Source: Paraburkholderia flagellata (GTDB lineage Bacteria; Pseudomonadota; Gammaproteobacteria; Burkholderiales; Burkholderiaceae). Taken from it: a stretch of DNA of 64,000 nt. Shown here piece by piece: positions 37,893-45,950 of this stretch. The stretch is taken from contig NZ_JAJEJT010000002.1 in NCBI RefSeq assembly GCF_021390645.1, forward strand, positions 1,984,001 to 2,048,000. Reading direction: 5' to 3'. How positions within the stretch are numbered: the stretch's first letter is position 1; each line of letters starts with the position of its first letter. The notes beneath the pieces were generated by a model. It saw only the letters and a list, made by a program, of their open reading frames with translations. It did not search any database and was not told where the DNA came from. The position numbers and the translations under genes were made by a program.

Positions 37893-39272
37893 TTATCGAC
37901 GGCCGAAGTGACGTCCGCCACCACCGCCACCGCCGCCGCCATGGAAGCCGCCACCACCGCCGCCACCGTTGAAGCCGCCACCGCCACCGTGGCTCTGGAA
38001 CGCGTCGCGGCTTTGCTGGCCGCGTTGTTGTTCGAGGCGCGCATTGGAGCCATCGCCAGCACCGCGTAACGCGTTGTCGCGATTCATGTTCTCTGCACGG
38101 TTGTTGAGATCGTTGCCGCGGTTCGCGTTTTGTGCACCGTTCTGCCCGCGGTTATTCAGCTCGTTGCCACGGTTTGCGTTTTGCGCGCCGTTCTGCCCGC
38201 GGTTGTTGAGTTCGTTGCCGCGATTGCCGTTCGGCCCGTTGCCGCCGTTGGCATTCGGCCGGCCGCCTTCCTGGATGCCTTGCAATCTCTGTTGAGCATT
38301 GCCGCTCATGTTTTCGCCAGTGCGGTTCTGCAAGGTCTGCATGGCCTGCGCGCGCGACTGGTCATAGCCGCGGTACTGGTTGTGCTGGGCGTTCAGGTTC
38401 GCGTTGTTGAAATTCTGGCGGCGCTCGACATTGGCGTTGCGATTCCAGTTCGCCGTGCCGTTGGTCGAGTTGATGCGGTTATTGACGTTGATGTTGTTAT
38501 AGCGATTGACGTTGATATTCACGTCATGGTTGTTCCAGTTGACGCCGCCCCACAACGAGTTCGCGACCGCGATGCCCGCACCGAACGCAAGCCCGCCCAC
38601 GAAGCCCGATGCAATGGCGTAACCCGGAGGCGGCGGCATATACACGGGCGGATAGGCCGGATACGGCCACGCGCCATAGACCACCGTGGGGTTATAGGTC
38701 GGCACATAGACCACCTGCGGATTCGCAGGCTCGATCACGATGGTCTGCGTGGTCGACGTGCTCGACGCCGGCTGGACCACGACCTTCTGCTGCTCGTTGG
38801 ACTTGAGGTTGCCCGCCTTCTGCGCCTGCACGCGCAGGCGCTGCACAGAATCCATCACATCGTTGGGCTGCGCGAGAAACGCGTTGCCGATCTGCTGAAC
38901 CCACTCGGGCTTCGAAGCCATGGTTTCGAGCACCTGCGGGAACGCCACGAGCGACTGCACGCTCGGGTCCCAAGGCTCGGAAGCCACGGCCTTCACCGCG
39001 TCGTCGCCCTTGAGGTTCGGGTTGGACTTCGTCCATGCGGCGGCGGCGGACACGTCTTGCGGGAACGTGGCGGCCATGAGCACCTGCGCGAGCAATGCGT
39101 CGGGATAGAGCGCGATCGGCGCGGTGAGTGAATCGAGCTGCTGGCTCGAAAGATGCGCCGCGTTTTGCGCGAGCGCGGCAGTGGGCCCAAGCGGCCCCAC
39201 GAAAAGCGGCGCGCCCGCGAGTGTGGCGCACACGAGCCAGGCAAGGCGCTGGCTTGCACCGGATGTTTTCAC
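37893..39272 (-). CDS. DUF3300 family secreted protein with Asn/Gly-rich tail
   Basis: This is a 459-residue exported protein starting with GTG after GGAGGACCATAAC. A signal sequence is followed by the DUF3300 domain at about 40-250 (LDSLTAPIALYPDALLAQVL, PWDPSVQSLVAFPQVLETM). A short hydrophobic loop (GYAIASGFVGGLAFGAGIAV) leads into an Asn-rich then Gly/His-rich low-complexity tail that includes a 17-residue repeat encoded by a 51-bp DNA repeat and ends in poly-Gly GRR. The tail suggests an extended surface or matrix contact, which is inference. It is the first gene of a pair with DUF2950. Confidence 0.9.
   Translation of the reverse strand: MKTSGASQRLAWLVCATLAGAPLFVGPLGPTAALAQNAAHLSSQQLDSLTAPIALYPDALLAQVLMAATFPQDVSAAAAWTKSNPNLKGDDAVKAVASEPWDPSVQSLVAFPQVLETMASKPEWVQQIGNAFLAQPNDVMDSVQRLRVQAQKAGNLKSNEQQKVVVQPASSTSTTQTIVIEPANPQVVYVPTYNPTVVYGAWPYPAYPPVYMPPPPGYAIASGFVGGLAFGAGIAVANSLWGGVNWNNHDVNINVNRYNNINVNNRINSTNGTANWNRNANVERRQNFNNANLNAQHNQYRGYDQSRAQAMQTLQNRTGENMSGNAQQRLQGIQEGGRPNANGGNGPNGNRGNELNNRGQNGAQNANRGNELNNRGQNGAQNANRGNDLNNRAENMNRDNALRGAGDGSNARLEQQRGQQSRDAFQSHGGGGGFNGGGGGGGFHGGGGGGGGGRHFGRR
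38101..38225. repeat. 51-bp tandem repeat inside the DUF3300 gene (about 2.4 copies)
   Basis: Units begin at 38101, 38152 and 38203 and encode the 17-residue unit NRGNELNNRGQNGAQNA on the minus strand, the last copy diverging. As an in-frame repeat it can expand or contract without breaking the gene. Confidence 0.8.
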
Positions 39273-39409
39273 GTTATGGTCCTCCCGGTTACGAACAACG
39301 GTTCTAATACGCGCAGGGATCGAACGTTCGCAAACCGCTAGCGATCGTCACAGTCTCGAAGCCGCTACGACGTGGCTACAAAAAATAAAGGGGCGAGACA
39401 CACAGTGTC

Positions 39410-39437
39410 AACGTAAGAAGTGTTGCAACACTACGTT
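39410..39437. promoter_or_regulatory. Nested inverted repeats upstream of the DUF3300 gene
   Basis: A perfect 14-bp palindrome AGTGTTGCAACACT (39419-39432) is flanked by AACGTA (39410-39415) and TACGTT (39432-39437). It lies about 140 bp before the DUF3300 start in a 227-bp gap and is a candidate operator. No dedicated regulator gene is adjacent. Confidence 0.4.
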
Positions 39438-39499
39438 TAAGCGACGTGCATCAACGAGACTGAAAACTACGTTGACCGTAACGATAGCGTGAATGCCGA

Positions 39500-40858
39500 T
39501 CAGACCGCGTTGGAGTGCGATTGCGACTCGTTTGCACGCAAATGCATACGTACAAAACCCACATGCTCGCGCAGCACGTAAAACGCATCGGCGTACGCGA
39601 GCGGCATGCGCAGCGTGTTGAGCGAGCGTTCGATTTCGTCGAGTTCCTCGACCAGTGCACGCCGCTCTTCTTCGTTCGTATGCTTGAGCGCGTCGCGCTC
39701 GATCGCGATGAGCGCGCCGTAATAGCGATAAATGCGCGAACGCACGCGCCAGCGATACATCGCCGGTATCGTGCGCAATGCGGGGATCACGAGCACGGCC
39801 AATGGCAGCAGAAGCACCAGCAAGCGGTCCGTCACGCTTGCAAGCCAGAACGGCAGCGCGCGATAGAGAAAGCTCTTGCCCGATTTGTAATAGCGCGTGG
39901 CGTCCTCGCTCACGCGGAAGTCGTGCACCGCCGGGCTCGGAAACTGGCCTTCGCTCTGCAGCAGTCCAGGCGCGCCGTTCACCTCGCCCGCCGCTTCGAT
40001 GAGCAGATCGGATAGCGCAGGATGCAGCGTGTCGCGTGCTACGAGTTCGACGGTCGGGCCGATCAGGTGCACCGTTTCGCGCGGCTGGCGCCGGCGCAAA
40101 TCGAGCACGCCAGGCGGCAGGTCGACGTTCTCCAGGTACGGAAAGAGCCGCGTATACGCAGCCGCTTCGTCGAAGCTCATGACCGAGATGCCGGGGATGT
40201 CGAGCAGGCGCAGCATCAGCCCACGCGTGGTCGAGTCACCGCTCAACATGGCGGCCTCGACGCGGCCGGAGACGAGCGCCGTGGCCGCGTCCATGCCGTC
40301 GAGCGGCAGGAATGTCGAGTCGCCGCCCGGGTCGATGCCATTCGCTGAGAGCAGCTTGAGCGCAAGCTCGCGCGTGCCGCTACCCACGCGGCCAATGGCG
40401 ATGCGCATGCCGTCGAGGTCCGAGAGCCGTGTGAGGCCCGAGCCGCGATAGAACACGACGATAGGCAGATAGGCCACGCTGCCGAGCGACATGAGCGAAC
40501 GCGTGTCTACGCCATCGGCCACGCCGCCCTGCACGAACGCGAGGTCCACGCGTTGCTTCGGATCGAGCAAGCGCAGCAGGTTCTGCACCGAGCCGTCCGA
40601 TTCGAGGATCTTGAGCGTGACGCCGTTGCGCGCGAGGATCGCGCGGTAGGCTTGCGCCATCTGCATGAAGGAGCTGTCGGCGGGGCCCGCGCTGATCGTG
40701 AGCGTGCGCGGCGGCGCCGGGTCGACGAGCCAGAGGACAAGACCGACGACCACCGCGCAGAACAGGGCCACGGGCAGCGTCGTCAGCGCAATATCGCGCC
40801 AGGCTGGATGTGCGTGGTCACGCAGAAAGTTGGGTGGCGGCGGTCGATATCGTCTCAT
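39500..40858 (-). CDS. TAXI-family TRAP-type solute-binding protein, membrane-anchored
   Basis: This 452-residue protein has an N-terminal membrane anchor (ALTTLPVALFCAVVVGLVLWL, about 25-46) and a TAXI-type periplasmic solute-binding domain at about 50-330 (LTISAGPADSSFMQMAQAYR, IAIGRVGSGTRELALKLLS). A further hydrophobic stretch (about 350-375) and a cytoplasmic helical tail of about 75 residues rich in Glu and Arg follow. Free TAXI proteins work with DctQM-type permeases, but none lies next to this gene. The anchored form with a cytoplasmic tail suggests sensing or an envelope role rather than simple transport; that is inference. Confidence 0.85.
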   Translation of the reverse strand: MRRYRPPPPNFLRDHAHPAWRDIALTTLPVALFCAVVVGLVLWLVDPAPPRTLTISAGPADSSFMQMAQAYRAILARNGVTLKILESDGSVQNLLRLLDPKQRVDLAFVQGGVADGVDTRSLMSLGSVAYLPIVVFYRGSGLTRLSDLDGMRIAIGRVGSGTRELALKLLSANGIDPGGDSTFLPLDGMDAATALVSGRVEAAMLSGDSTTRGLMLRLLDIPGISVMSFDEAAAYTRLFPYLENVDLPPGVLDLRRRQPRETVHLIGPTVELVARDTLHPALSDLLIEAAGEVNGAPGLLQSEGQFPSPAVHDFRVSEDATRYYKSGKSFLYRALPFWLASVTDRLLVLLLPLAVLVIPALRTIPAMYRWRVRSRIYRYYGALIAIERDALKHTNEEERRALVEELDEIERSLNTLRMPLAYADAFYVLREHVGFVRMHLRANESQSHSNAV

Positions 40859-40952
40859 GAGAACCCGGCGGCAAAGCGTCAGACTCCTGCAATTCTCATG
40901 ATGCCATTTTCGCGCCAGATCTGATCGCTGGCGTGGCCGCCTTGCCTGTAGG

Positions 40953-40979
40953 GCTTACGTAACGCGTGCTTGCGTAAGC
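40953..40979. repeat. Inverted repeat downstream of marR
   Basis: The arms GCTTACG and CGTAAGC are separated by 13 bp, just after the marR stop (40986, leftward). It could form a weak hairpin. There is no T run, so termination is doubtful. Confidence 0.4.
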
Positions 40980-40985
40980 GTCGTG

Positions 40986-41420
40986 TCAGCCCGCTGCGGC
41001 CTTCGTGAGTGCAAACAATTCGGTGCGCAGCGCCTTCGCGCGGTCGCGCTTCATGTGCTGCTCGAACTCGGCCTGCGCGTCGAGCCACAAAGCATGCGCC
41101 TTGTCGTAGCGGCGCAAGCCCGCAGCCGATAGCCGGTAGACCAGGGTGCGCGTGTCGTGTTCGGCCGCCGCCGTGAGAACGAGGCCATCGCGCTGCAATG
41201 GCTTCAACGCGCGCACGAGCGTCGTGCGGTCCATCACGAGGTCGTCGGAGAGTTCGGCGGCCGTGGCGTCGGGCCGACCCGCGAGGCGCGAGAGGATGGT
41301 GAACTGCGCGGCCGTCAGGTCAGCCTGCGAGAGGTGGCGCTCATAAAGCTGCGTGACGAAACGCGCCGCCTGCCGCAGCGCAAAACAGTTGCATTCCTCG
41401 CGTGTGATCCGCTTCGTCAT
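40986..41420 (-). CDS. MarR-family transcriptional regulator (thiolase operon)
   Basis: This 144-residue winged-helix dimeric regulator starts at MTKRITREECNCFALRQAAR; longer in-frame forms run back over the thiolase gene. The recognition region is LTAAQFTILSRLAGRPDATA then LSDDLVMDRTTLVRALKPL, with the wing RDGLVLTAAAEHDTRTLVYR. Two cysteines near the N-terminus (C-N-C) could be redox sensors; one is shared by the paralogue at 48725 (both have CFA-x-RQAAR). It lies 50 bp after the thiolase gene in the same direction. A palindrome upstream of that gene is its likely target. Confidence 0.9.
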   Translation of the reverse strand: MTKRITREECNCFALRQAARFVTQLYERHLSQADLTAAQFTILSRLAGRPDATAAELSDDLVMDRTTLVRALKPLQRDGLVLTAAAEHDTRTLVYRLSAAGLRRYDKAHALWLDAQAEFEQHMKRDRAKALRTELFALTKAAAG

Positions 41421-41470
41421 CGTGTTCCCCGCCTGTATCCCAGTCCAATTCGCCTCACGTGGCCCGGCCA

Positions 41471-42664
41471 TCATACTTTCTCGAGCGCGAGCGCGATACC
41501 CTGGCCGCCGCCGATGCAAAGCGTCACGACGCCGCGACGCAGCCCGTCGCGCTGCATCGACCATGCGAGGCGTGTGGTGAGAATCGCGCCCGTCGCGCCG
41601 ATTGGGTGGCCATGCGCGATCGCGCCGCCTTCCACGTTCACGATGTCCTCGGGAATGCCGAGCTGCCTCATGACCGCGAGCGGCACCGCCGCGAATGCCT
41701 CGTTGATCTCGAAGCGATCGACATCGGCAAGCGACCAGCCCGCGCGCCCCAACGCGAGTTGCACGGCGGGCACGGGGCCAAGGCCGAACATGCCAGGCTC
41801 CACCGCCGCCACGCCCCACGCCACGAGCTTCACCATCGGCGACAGCCCCTCGCTTTCAGCGAAGCCGCGCTCGGCCACGAGCATCGCGCTCGCCGCGCTG
41901 TTCAGGCCGGGCGCGTTGCCCGCCGTGATCGTGCCGTCAGGACGAAACGCGGGGCGCAGCTTCGCAAGCCCTTCCAGCGTCGTGTCGGGGCGCGGCGCTT
42001 CGTCGGTATCGATGCGCTCCACGCCCTTCTTGCCCTTCACTTCGACCGCGGCGATTTCTTCCTTGAAGCGTCCCGCTGCTTGTGCGGCGGCAAAGCGCTG
42101 CTGCGAACGCACAGCCCACTTGTCCTGCTCCGCGCGCGTGAGCGCGGACTGCGTCACGAGGTCTTCCGTATGCCAACCCGAATGCTGGCCCGAAAACGCA
42201 TCGACGAGACCATCGCGCAGCATGCTGTCGTGAATCTCGGCATTGCCCATGCGATAGCCCCAGCGGCCGCCGTCCAGCAGATAAGGCGCGCGGTCCATAT
42301 TCTCCATGCCGCCCGCGAGCGCGACGTCGGCGAGACCCAGCATCACCTCCTGCGCGGCGCTCGCAATGGCTTGCGCGCCCGACCCGCACACGCGATTGAC
42401 CGTGAGCGCGGGCACCTGGACCGGCACGCCGCCGCCAAGTTCAGCCTGACGCGCGGGATTCATCTTGTTGCCCGCCTGGATCACGTTGCCGAGCACCACG
42501 GACCCAAGCCGCGCGGGATCGAGCTTCGCGCGCGCGAGCGTTTCGCGCACGGCCGCCGCGCCTAGCTCCGTGGCCGCAACGCCCTTGAACGCACCGTTAA
42601 AACCGCCAATTGCCGTACGCACCGGCTGGCACAAAACGATCTCGCGCGAATTCAGCTTGCTCAT
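41471..42664 (-). CDS. Acetyl-CoA acetyltransferase (thiolase family)
   Basis: This 397-residue thiolase condenses or cleaves acyl-CoA with an active-site cysteine in VNRVCGSGAQAIASAA, His in GGAIAHGHPIGATGA and a second Cys in LCIGGGQGIAL. The start at 42664 (MSKLNSREIVLCQPVRT) follows AAAGGAGAG. The sequence is of the biosynthetic/degradative acetoacetyl-CoA type; specificity for acetoacetyl-CoA versus longer 3-ketoacyl-CoA cannot be told by eye. It heads a leftward operon with a MarR gene, 154 bp downstream of an AhpD-like gene. There is no phaB or CoA-transferase neighbour. Confidence 0.92.
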   Translation of the reverse strand: MSKLNSREIVLCQPVRTAIGGFNGAFKGVAATELGAAAVRETLARAKLDPARLGSVVLGNVIQAGNKMNPARQAELGGGVPVQVPALTVNRVCGSGAQAIASAAQEVMLGLADVALAGGMENMDRAPYLLDGGRWGYRMGNAEIHDSMLRDGLVDAFSGQHSGWHTEDLVTQSALTRAEQDKWAVRSQQRFAAAQAAGRFKEEIAAVEVKGKKGVERIDTDEAPRPDTTLEGLAKLRPAFRPDGTITAGNAPGLNSAASAMLVAERGFAESEGLSPMVKLVAWGVAAVEPGMFGLGPVPAVQLALGRAGWSLADVDRFEINEAFAAVPLAVMRQLGIPEDIVNVEGGAIAHGHPIGATGAILTTRLAWSMQRDGLRRGVVTLCIGGGQGIALALEKV

Positions 42665-42695
42665 GGACAACTCTCCTTTCGTATGCGCTGTTCCA

Positions 42696-42722
42696 CATAC
42701 ATTCTATGTATGCATATGCACA
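42696..42722. promoter_or_regulatory. Overlapping palindromes upstream of the thiolase-marR operon
   Basis: CATACAT/ATGTATG with a 3-bp spacer (42696-42712) overlaps TATGCATATGCACA (42709-42722). The second matches 13 of 14 bases of the perfect palindrome beside the other MarR gene at 49144-49157. It lies 45-58 bp before the thiolase ATG and is a probable MarR operator. Confidence 0.6.
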
Positions 42723-42818
42723 GTTTCAAATGCTTTTCTGGAACATGCGCTCGCGTGCGCTGGCACGATTGATGTCGTGTCAAGCGCACGCGGGGTGGGT
42801 AAAACCGTTTCCGTTACG

Positions 42819-43355
42819 TTACGGCGCGGCCGGGAAATCCAGCGTCGTGTCGTTGATGCGGTTCACGAGGTTCGTGAACGTAATCGACGTCACTGCCAGC
42901 GAAATTTCCACGATCTGACGCTCGGTATAACCGGCTTCGCGAATCGCGCTCACTTCCGCTTCGGGCAGCGTGCCGTGCGTGGTCACGAGCAGGCGAACGA
43001 AGTGCACGAGCGCGTCGCGCTTCGCGTCGCCGGTCGCATCGCCTGCGCGCACCGCCTTCATCGTTTCCGGCGCGAGGCCTGCGAACTTGCCCGCCAGCGT
43101 GTGCGCCGCAAGACAGTAATCACAACCCGCCACTTCGCTCACTGCGAGCTTGATCGCTTCGACGTCGGGCTTCGACAGCGTGCCGGCGGCGATCACGGCC
43201 TCGACGTTGAGCAGCGCGCCCAGCGCTTCGGGGCTATGCGTGCCGATCGTGGCGTATGCGTTGGGCACCTTGCCCACCGCCTTGCGGATCTTCGCAAAGA
43301 TTTCGGCGGCGGCGCCGGTGGCGGCTTCAGGCTTGATGGCGGAAAGACGGGACAT
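42819..43355 (-). CDS. AhpD-like carboxymuconolactone decarboxylase family protein
   Basis: This is a 178-residue alkylhydroperoxidase-fold protein. The start follows AAAGGAGC. The redox motif EVAGCDYCLAAHTLAG has the C-x2-C plus His expected for AhpD-type peroxidase activity, rather than true gamma-carboxymuconolactone decarboxylase. Residues before it (KVPNAYATIGTHSPEALGAL) are typical of the uncharacterised peroxidase-related group. It is divergent from an AraC regulator across 149 bp holding a palindrome. Likely role: peroxide or electrophile defence (inference). Confidence 0.9.
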   Translation of the reverse strand: MSRLSAIKPEAATGAAAEIFAKIRKAVGKVPNAYATIGTHSPEALGALLNVEAVIAAGTLSKPDVEAIKLAVSEVAGCDYCLAAHTLAGKFAGLAPETMKAVRAGDATGDAKRDALVHFVRLLVTTHGTLPEAEVSAIREAGYTERQIVEISLAVTSITFTNLVNRINDTTLDFPAAP

Positions 43356-43405
43356 GTTTTGCTCCTTTAACGTTGCATGGTCGCGAGCGGGTGTCTGTGT
43401 CGCGT

Positions 43406-43422
43406 TGCCATCGTCGATGGCA
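43406..43422. promoter_or_regulatory. Palindrome between the ahpD-like and araC genes
   Basis: Perfect 8-bp arms TGCCATCG and CGATGGCA surround one base, midway in the divergent promoter region. It is a candidate regulator site. AraC proteins more often bind direct repeats, so the binder is uncertain. Confidence 0.4.
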
Positions 43423-43504
43423 TGGATGCAGTGTATGCGCGCACCGTCGCGCTTTTAATGCCAGAATGGCGCGACTTCATGCTCAATCGTCTCACTCGCC
43501 CACC

Positions 43505-44440
43505 ATGGATCTGCTGAGCCGCCTTCTCGCGCTGATGCCCGTTGCCGGCCGCCTCGACGTGCGCTGCCATTTCGGCGCGCCCTGGCGCATCGATGAGCCG
43601 GGGGCGAAGGAGCGCGAGATCCGCTATCACGTGCTGGTTGCCGGGCGCGCCATCGTCGAGGACGCGCACGGCGCCCCCGTCGCACTCCATGCGGGCGACA
43701 TCGTGCTGTTTCCCTCGGGCAGCGCGCACGTGCTGCACGATGGCAGCGGCACGGCGCCCGCCGCCGTCGCGACACGCATGGAAAACGGCGTGACCGTCGA
43801 AACGAATGCGGGCAATGGCGCCACCGCCGACGTGTTGTGCGGCCGCTTCCTGCTGCCAGCCGTGCCGCAGCGCCTGCTGCGGGAGAATCTGCCCGCGCGG
43901 CTCGTCGTGCACAGCGCGCGCGATGGCGCGCAGCCGCCCGAGCGTCTCGTGCGCCTGATCGCGCTGTTGCGCGATGAAGCCTATGAGGCGGCGCCGGGCA
44001 GCGAGTCGCTCGTGAACCATCTTTCGGGCGCGCTCTTCGGGCTCACGCTGCGCTATGCCAGCGCCGGCGACGCCCCGCCGCGCGGCCTGCTCGCGCTCGC
44101 GCAGCGCCCTCGTCTGCAACCCGCCATCGACGCCATGTTCGAAGCGCCCGGCAAGCCCTGGACGCTGCCCGAGCTGGCCGAGCTTTGCCACATGTCGCGC
44201 GCGACTTTTGCGCGGCACTTCGACGAGGCCATCGGCCGCTCGGCCGCCGACGTGCTCACCGATATCCGCATGACGCTCGCGGGCCGCATGCTCGCGCAAG
44301 GCAACGAGAGCGTCGCGGAGATCGGCGAATTCGTGGGCTACCAGTCGGACGCCGCTTTCCAGCGCGGCTTCAAGCGCCACGTGGGCATGACACCCGCGCA
44401 GTGGCGCTCGCTTGCGCGCGAGACGGGTTCCAGCGCTTAA
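43505..44440 (+). CDS. AraC-family transcriptional regulator with cupin_6 domain
   Basis: This is a 311-residue regulator starting at MDLLSRLLALMPVAGRLDVR. The N-terminal AraC-type cupin (about 1-170) shows HVLVAGRAIVEDAHGAPVAL, HAGDIVLFPSGSAHVLHDGS and VLCGRFLLPAVPQRLLRENL. The C-terminal helix-turn-helix pair is at about 210-305 (LAELCHMSRATFARHFDEAI and IGEFVGYQSDAAFQRGFKRH). This subclass usually controls a single divergent oxidoreductase or peroxidase-like gene, here the AhpD-like protein. The inducer is unknown. Confidence 0.92.
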   Translation: MDLLSRLLALMPVAGRLDVRCHFGAPWRIDEPGAKEREIRYHVLVAGRAIVEDAHGAPVALHAGDIVLFPSGSAHVLHDGSGTAPAAVATRMENGVTVETNAGNGATADVLCGRFLLPAVPQRLLRENLPARLVVHSARDGAQPPERLVRLIALLRDEAYEAAPGSESLVNHLSGALFGLTLRYASAGDAPPRGLLALAQRPRLQPAIDAMFEAPGKPWTLPELAELCHMSRATFARHFDEAIGRSAADVLTDIRMTLAGRMLAQGNESVAEIGEFVGYQSDAAFQRGFKRHVGMTPAQWRSLARETGSSA

Positions 44441-44469
44441 GCTCGAGGCCATGGCTGCGTCCTCGCCTT

Positions 44470-45942
44470 TTAGCCGCCGTGCGCGGGCGTTTCCTGCGCG
44501 AGCACCACGTCGCCGCTCTGGCTCCATCCGCCGCCGAGCGACCGGTAGAGCGCCACCGCCGCGAGCGCGCGCTCGCGCTGCGCGTCGTTGAGCAGGTCCT
44601 GATCGGCGAGCAAGGTCTGCTGCGCGCTCAGCACGTCGAGAAAGTCCGCGGCGCCGCCCTTGTAAAGCTGGTTGGCAAGCTTGAGCGACTGCGCCGACGA
44701 AGCCAGCGCGTCGTTCAACTGCTGTGTCTGGCTTGCTGTGCTCACGAGATCGCTGCGGCTATCTTCCACTTCGCGCAAAGCCTGCAGCATGGTCTGCTGC
44801 AGATCCAGCTGCGACTCGCGCATGCGGCTCTCGCTCTGATCGATGTCGGCCGTGATGCGCCCCGCGTTGAAGATCGGGCTCGTCGCACCGATCGCCGCGC
44901 TAAAGAGATTGTCGGTGAGCGTGGGCATGCCGAGGTAGGACGCCGCGAGAATGCCGTCCGTGAGATTGAGCGTGAACTTCGGATAGCGCTCGGCGCGTGC
45001 CACACCCACCTCCGCCGCGCGCTGCTGCACGGTGGCGTAAGCGGCCTGTACGTCGGGGCGGCGCAGCAGGGCTTCGGAAGGCAGCATCTGCGGCACGCTC
45101 GCGGGCACGCCAGGAATGGGCGCCGTCTGCGCCAGGGCGAGCTGCGCCACGGACTCCGGCGTGCGCCCCGTGTACACCGCGATCAGATTCAACTGATGAT
45201 CGATGCTGGCCTGCGCGCGCGGAATGCGTGCTTGCAGTTCGCTTAGCTGCGTTTGCGCGCGCGCTACGTCGAGTTGCGTGGAAAGGCCGTATTTCAGGCG
45301 GTCTTGCGTGAGGAGCAAGGTGCGCTTGCGAATCTCCAGGTTGTCCTGAAGGATCCTCAGCTCTGCCTGCGCGTAGCGCAGATCGACATACGCCGACGCC
45401 GTATTCGCCGCCAGCGCGAGACGCACGGCATCGAGCGCATGCTTCTGGCCCACGAGGTTCGCTTGCGCCGCGAGCAGATCGAGCCGCTCGCCGCCGAATA
45501 CGTCGGGCGACCAGCTCAGCGCGAGACCCGCACCCGCCTGCTTCACGTAGCCGAGCGGCGGCGGCGTGTTCTGCCGCGTATAAGCGCCGTGCGCAGTGAA
45601 GTCGAGTTGCGGCAGCAGCGCCGCGTGCTTTTGCGTGGTGATCGCTTGCGCCTGCTTCACTCGCTCGGCGGCCGCCTGCAAATCGAGGTTGCCCTCGAGC
45701 ACCGTGGCGAGCAGCGCGTCGAGCGTCGGATCGCCGAACTGCGCCCACCAGGCGCGCGCTTCGATGGCATCCTGCGGCGCGTCGATACGCCATGCCACAG
45801 GCGCCGTTTCGTGCACCGTGGCGGGCAGGTCGGGATGCTGCGCCGGCTGCACCGCGCAAGCGGCGAGTACGGCCGCAGAAAGCAGGGAGAGCACGAGGCG
45901 CATGGGCTTCGATGAGCGCTCAGGGGTTGTCGGGGTTTGCAT
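44470..45942 (-). CDS. Outer-membrane efflux lipoprotein, NodT/OprM family
   Basis: This 490-residue TolC-type channel completes a tripartite pump with EmrA and EmrB. The start at 45942 follows GAGGTGC. The signal has lipobox LAAC (Cys about 32), so the protein is lipidated. Two OEP repeats follow: WWAQFGDPTLDALLATVLEG and the periplasmic helices around VKQAQAITTQKHAALLPQLD, then the second copy with LQQTMLQALREVEDSRSDLV. Length is normal. It lies 8 bp after emrB, third in the operon. Confidence 0.94.
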   Translation of the reverse strand: MQTPTTPERSSKPMRLVLSLLSAAVLAACAVQPAQHPDLPATVHETAPVAWRIDAPQDAIEARAWWAQFGDPTLDALLATVLEGNLDLQAAAERVKQAQAITTQKHAALLPQLDFTAHGAYTRQNTPPPLGYVKQAGAGLALSWSPDVFGGERLDLLAAQANLVGQKHALDAVRLALAANTASAYVDLRYAQAELRILQDNLEIRKRTLLLTQDRLKYGLSTQLDVARAQTQLSELQARIPRAQASIDHQLNLIAVYTGRTPESVAQLALAQTAPIPGVPASVPQMLPSEALLRRPDVQAAYATVQQRAAEVGVARAERYPKFTLNLTDGILAASYLGMPTLTDNLFSAAIGATSPIFNAGRITADIDQSESRMRESQLDLQQTMLQALREVEDSRSDLVSTASQTQQLNDALASSAQSLKLANQLYKGGAADFLDVLSAQQTLLADQDLLNDAQRERALAAVALYRSLGGGWSQSGDVVLAQETPAHGG

Positions 45943-45950
45943 GAAGCACC

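Noticed and set aside
38101..38225. Regular repeats that could suggest a CRISPR array
   Set aside because: The units are directly adjacent, in frame, and encode the Asn-rich tail of the DUF3300 protein. There are no unique spacers and no cas genes.
40953..40979. Inverted repeat after marR as a strong terminator
   Set aside because: It has a long loop and no T run, so it is listed only as an inverted repeat.
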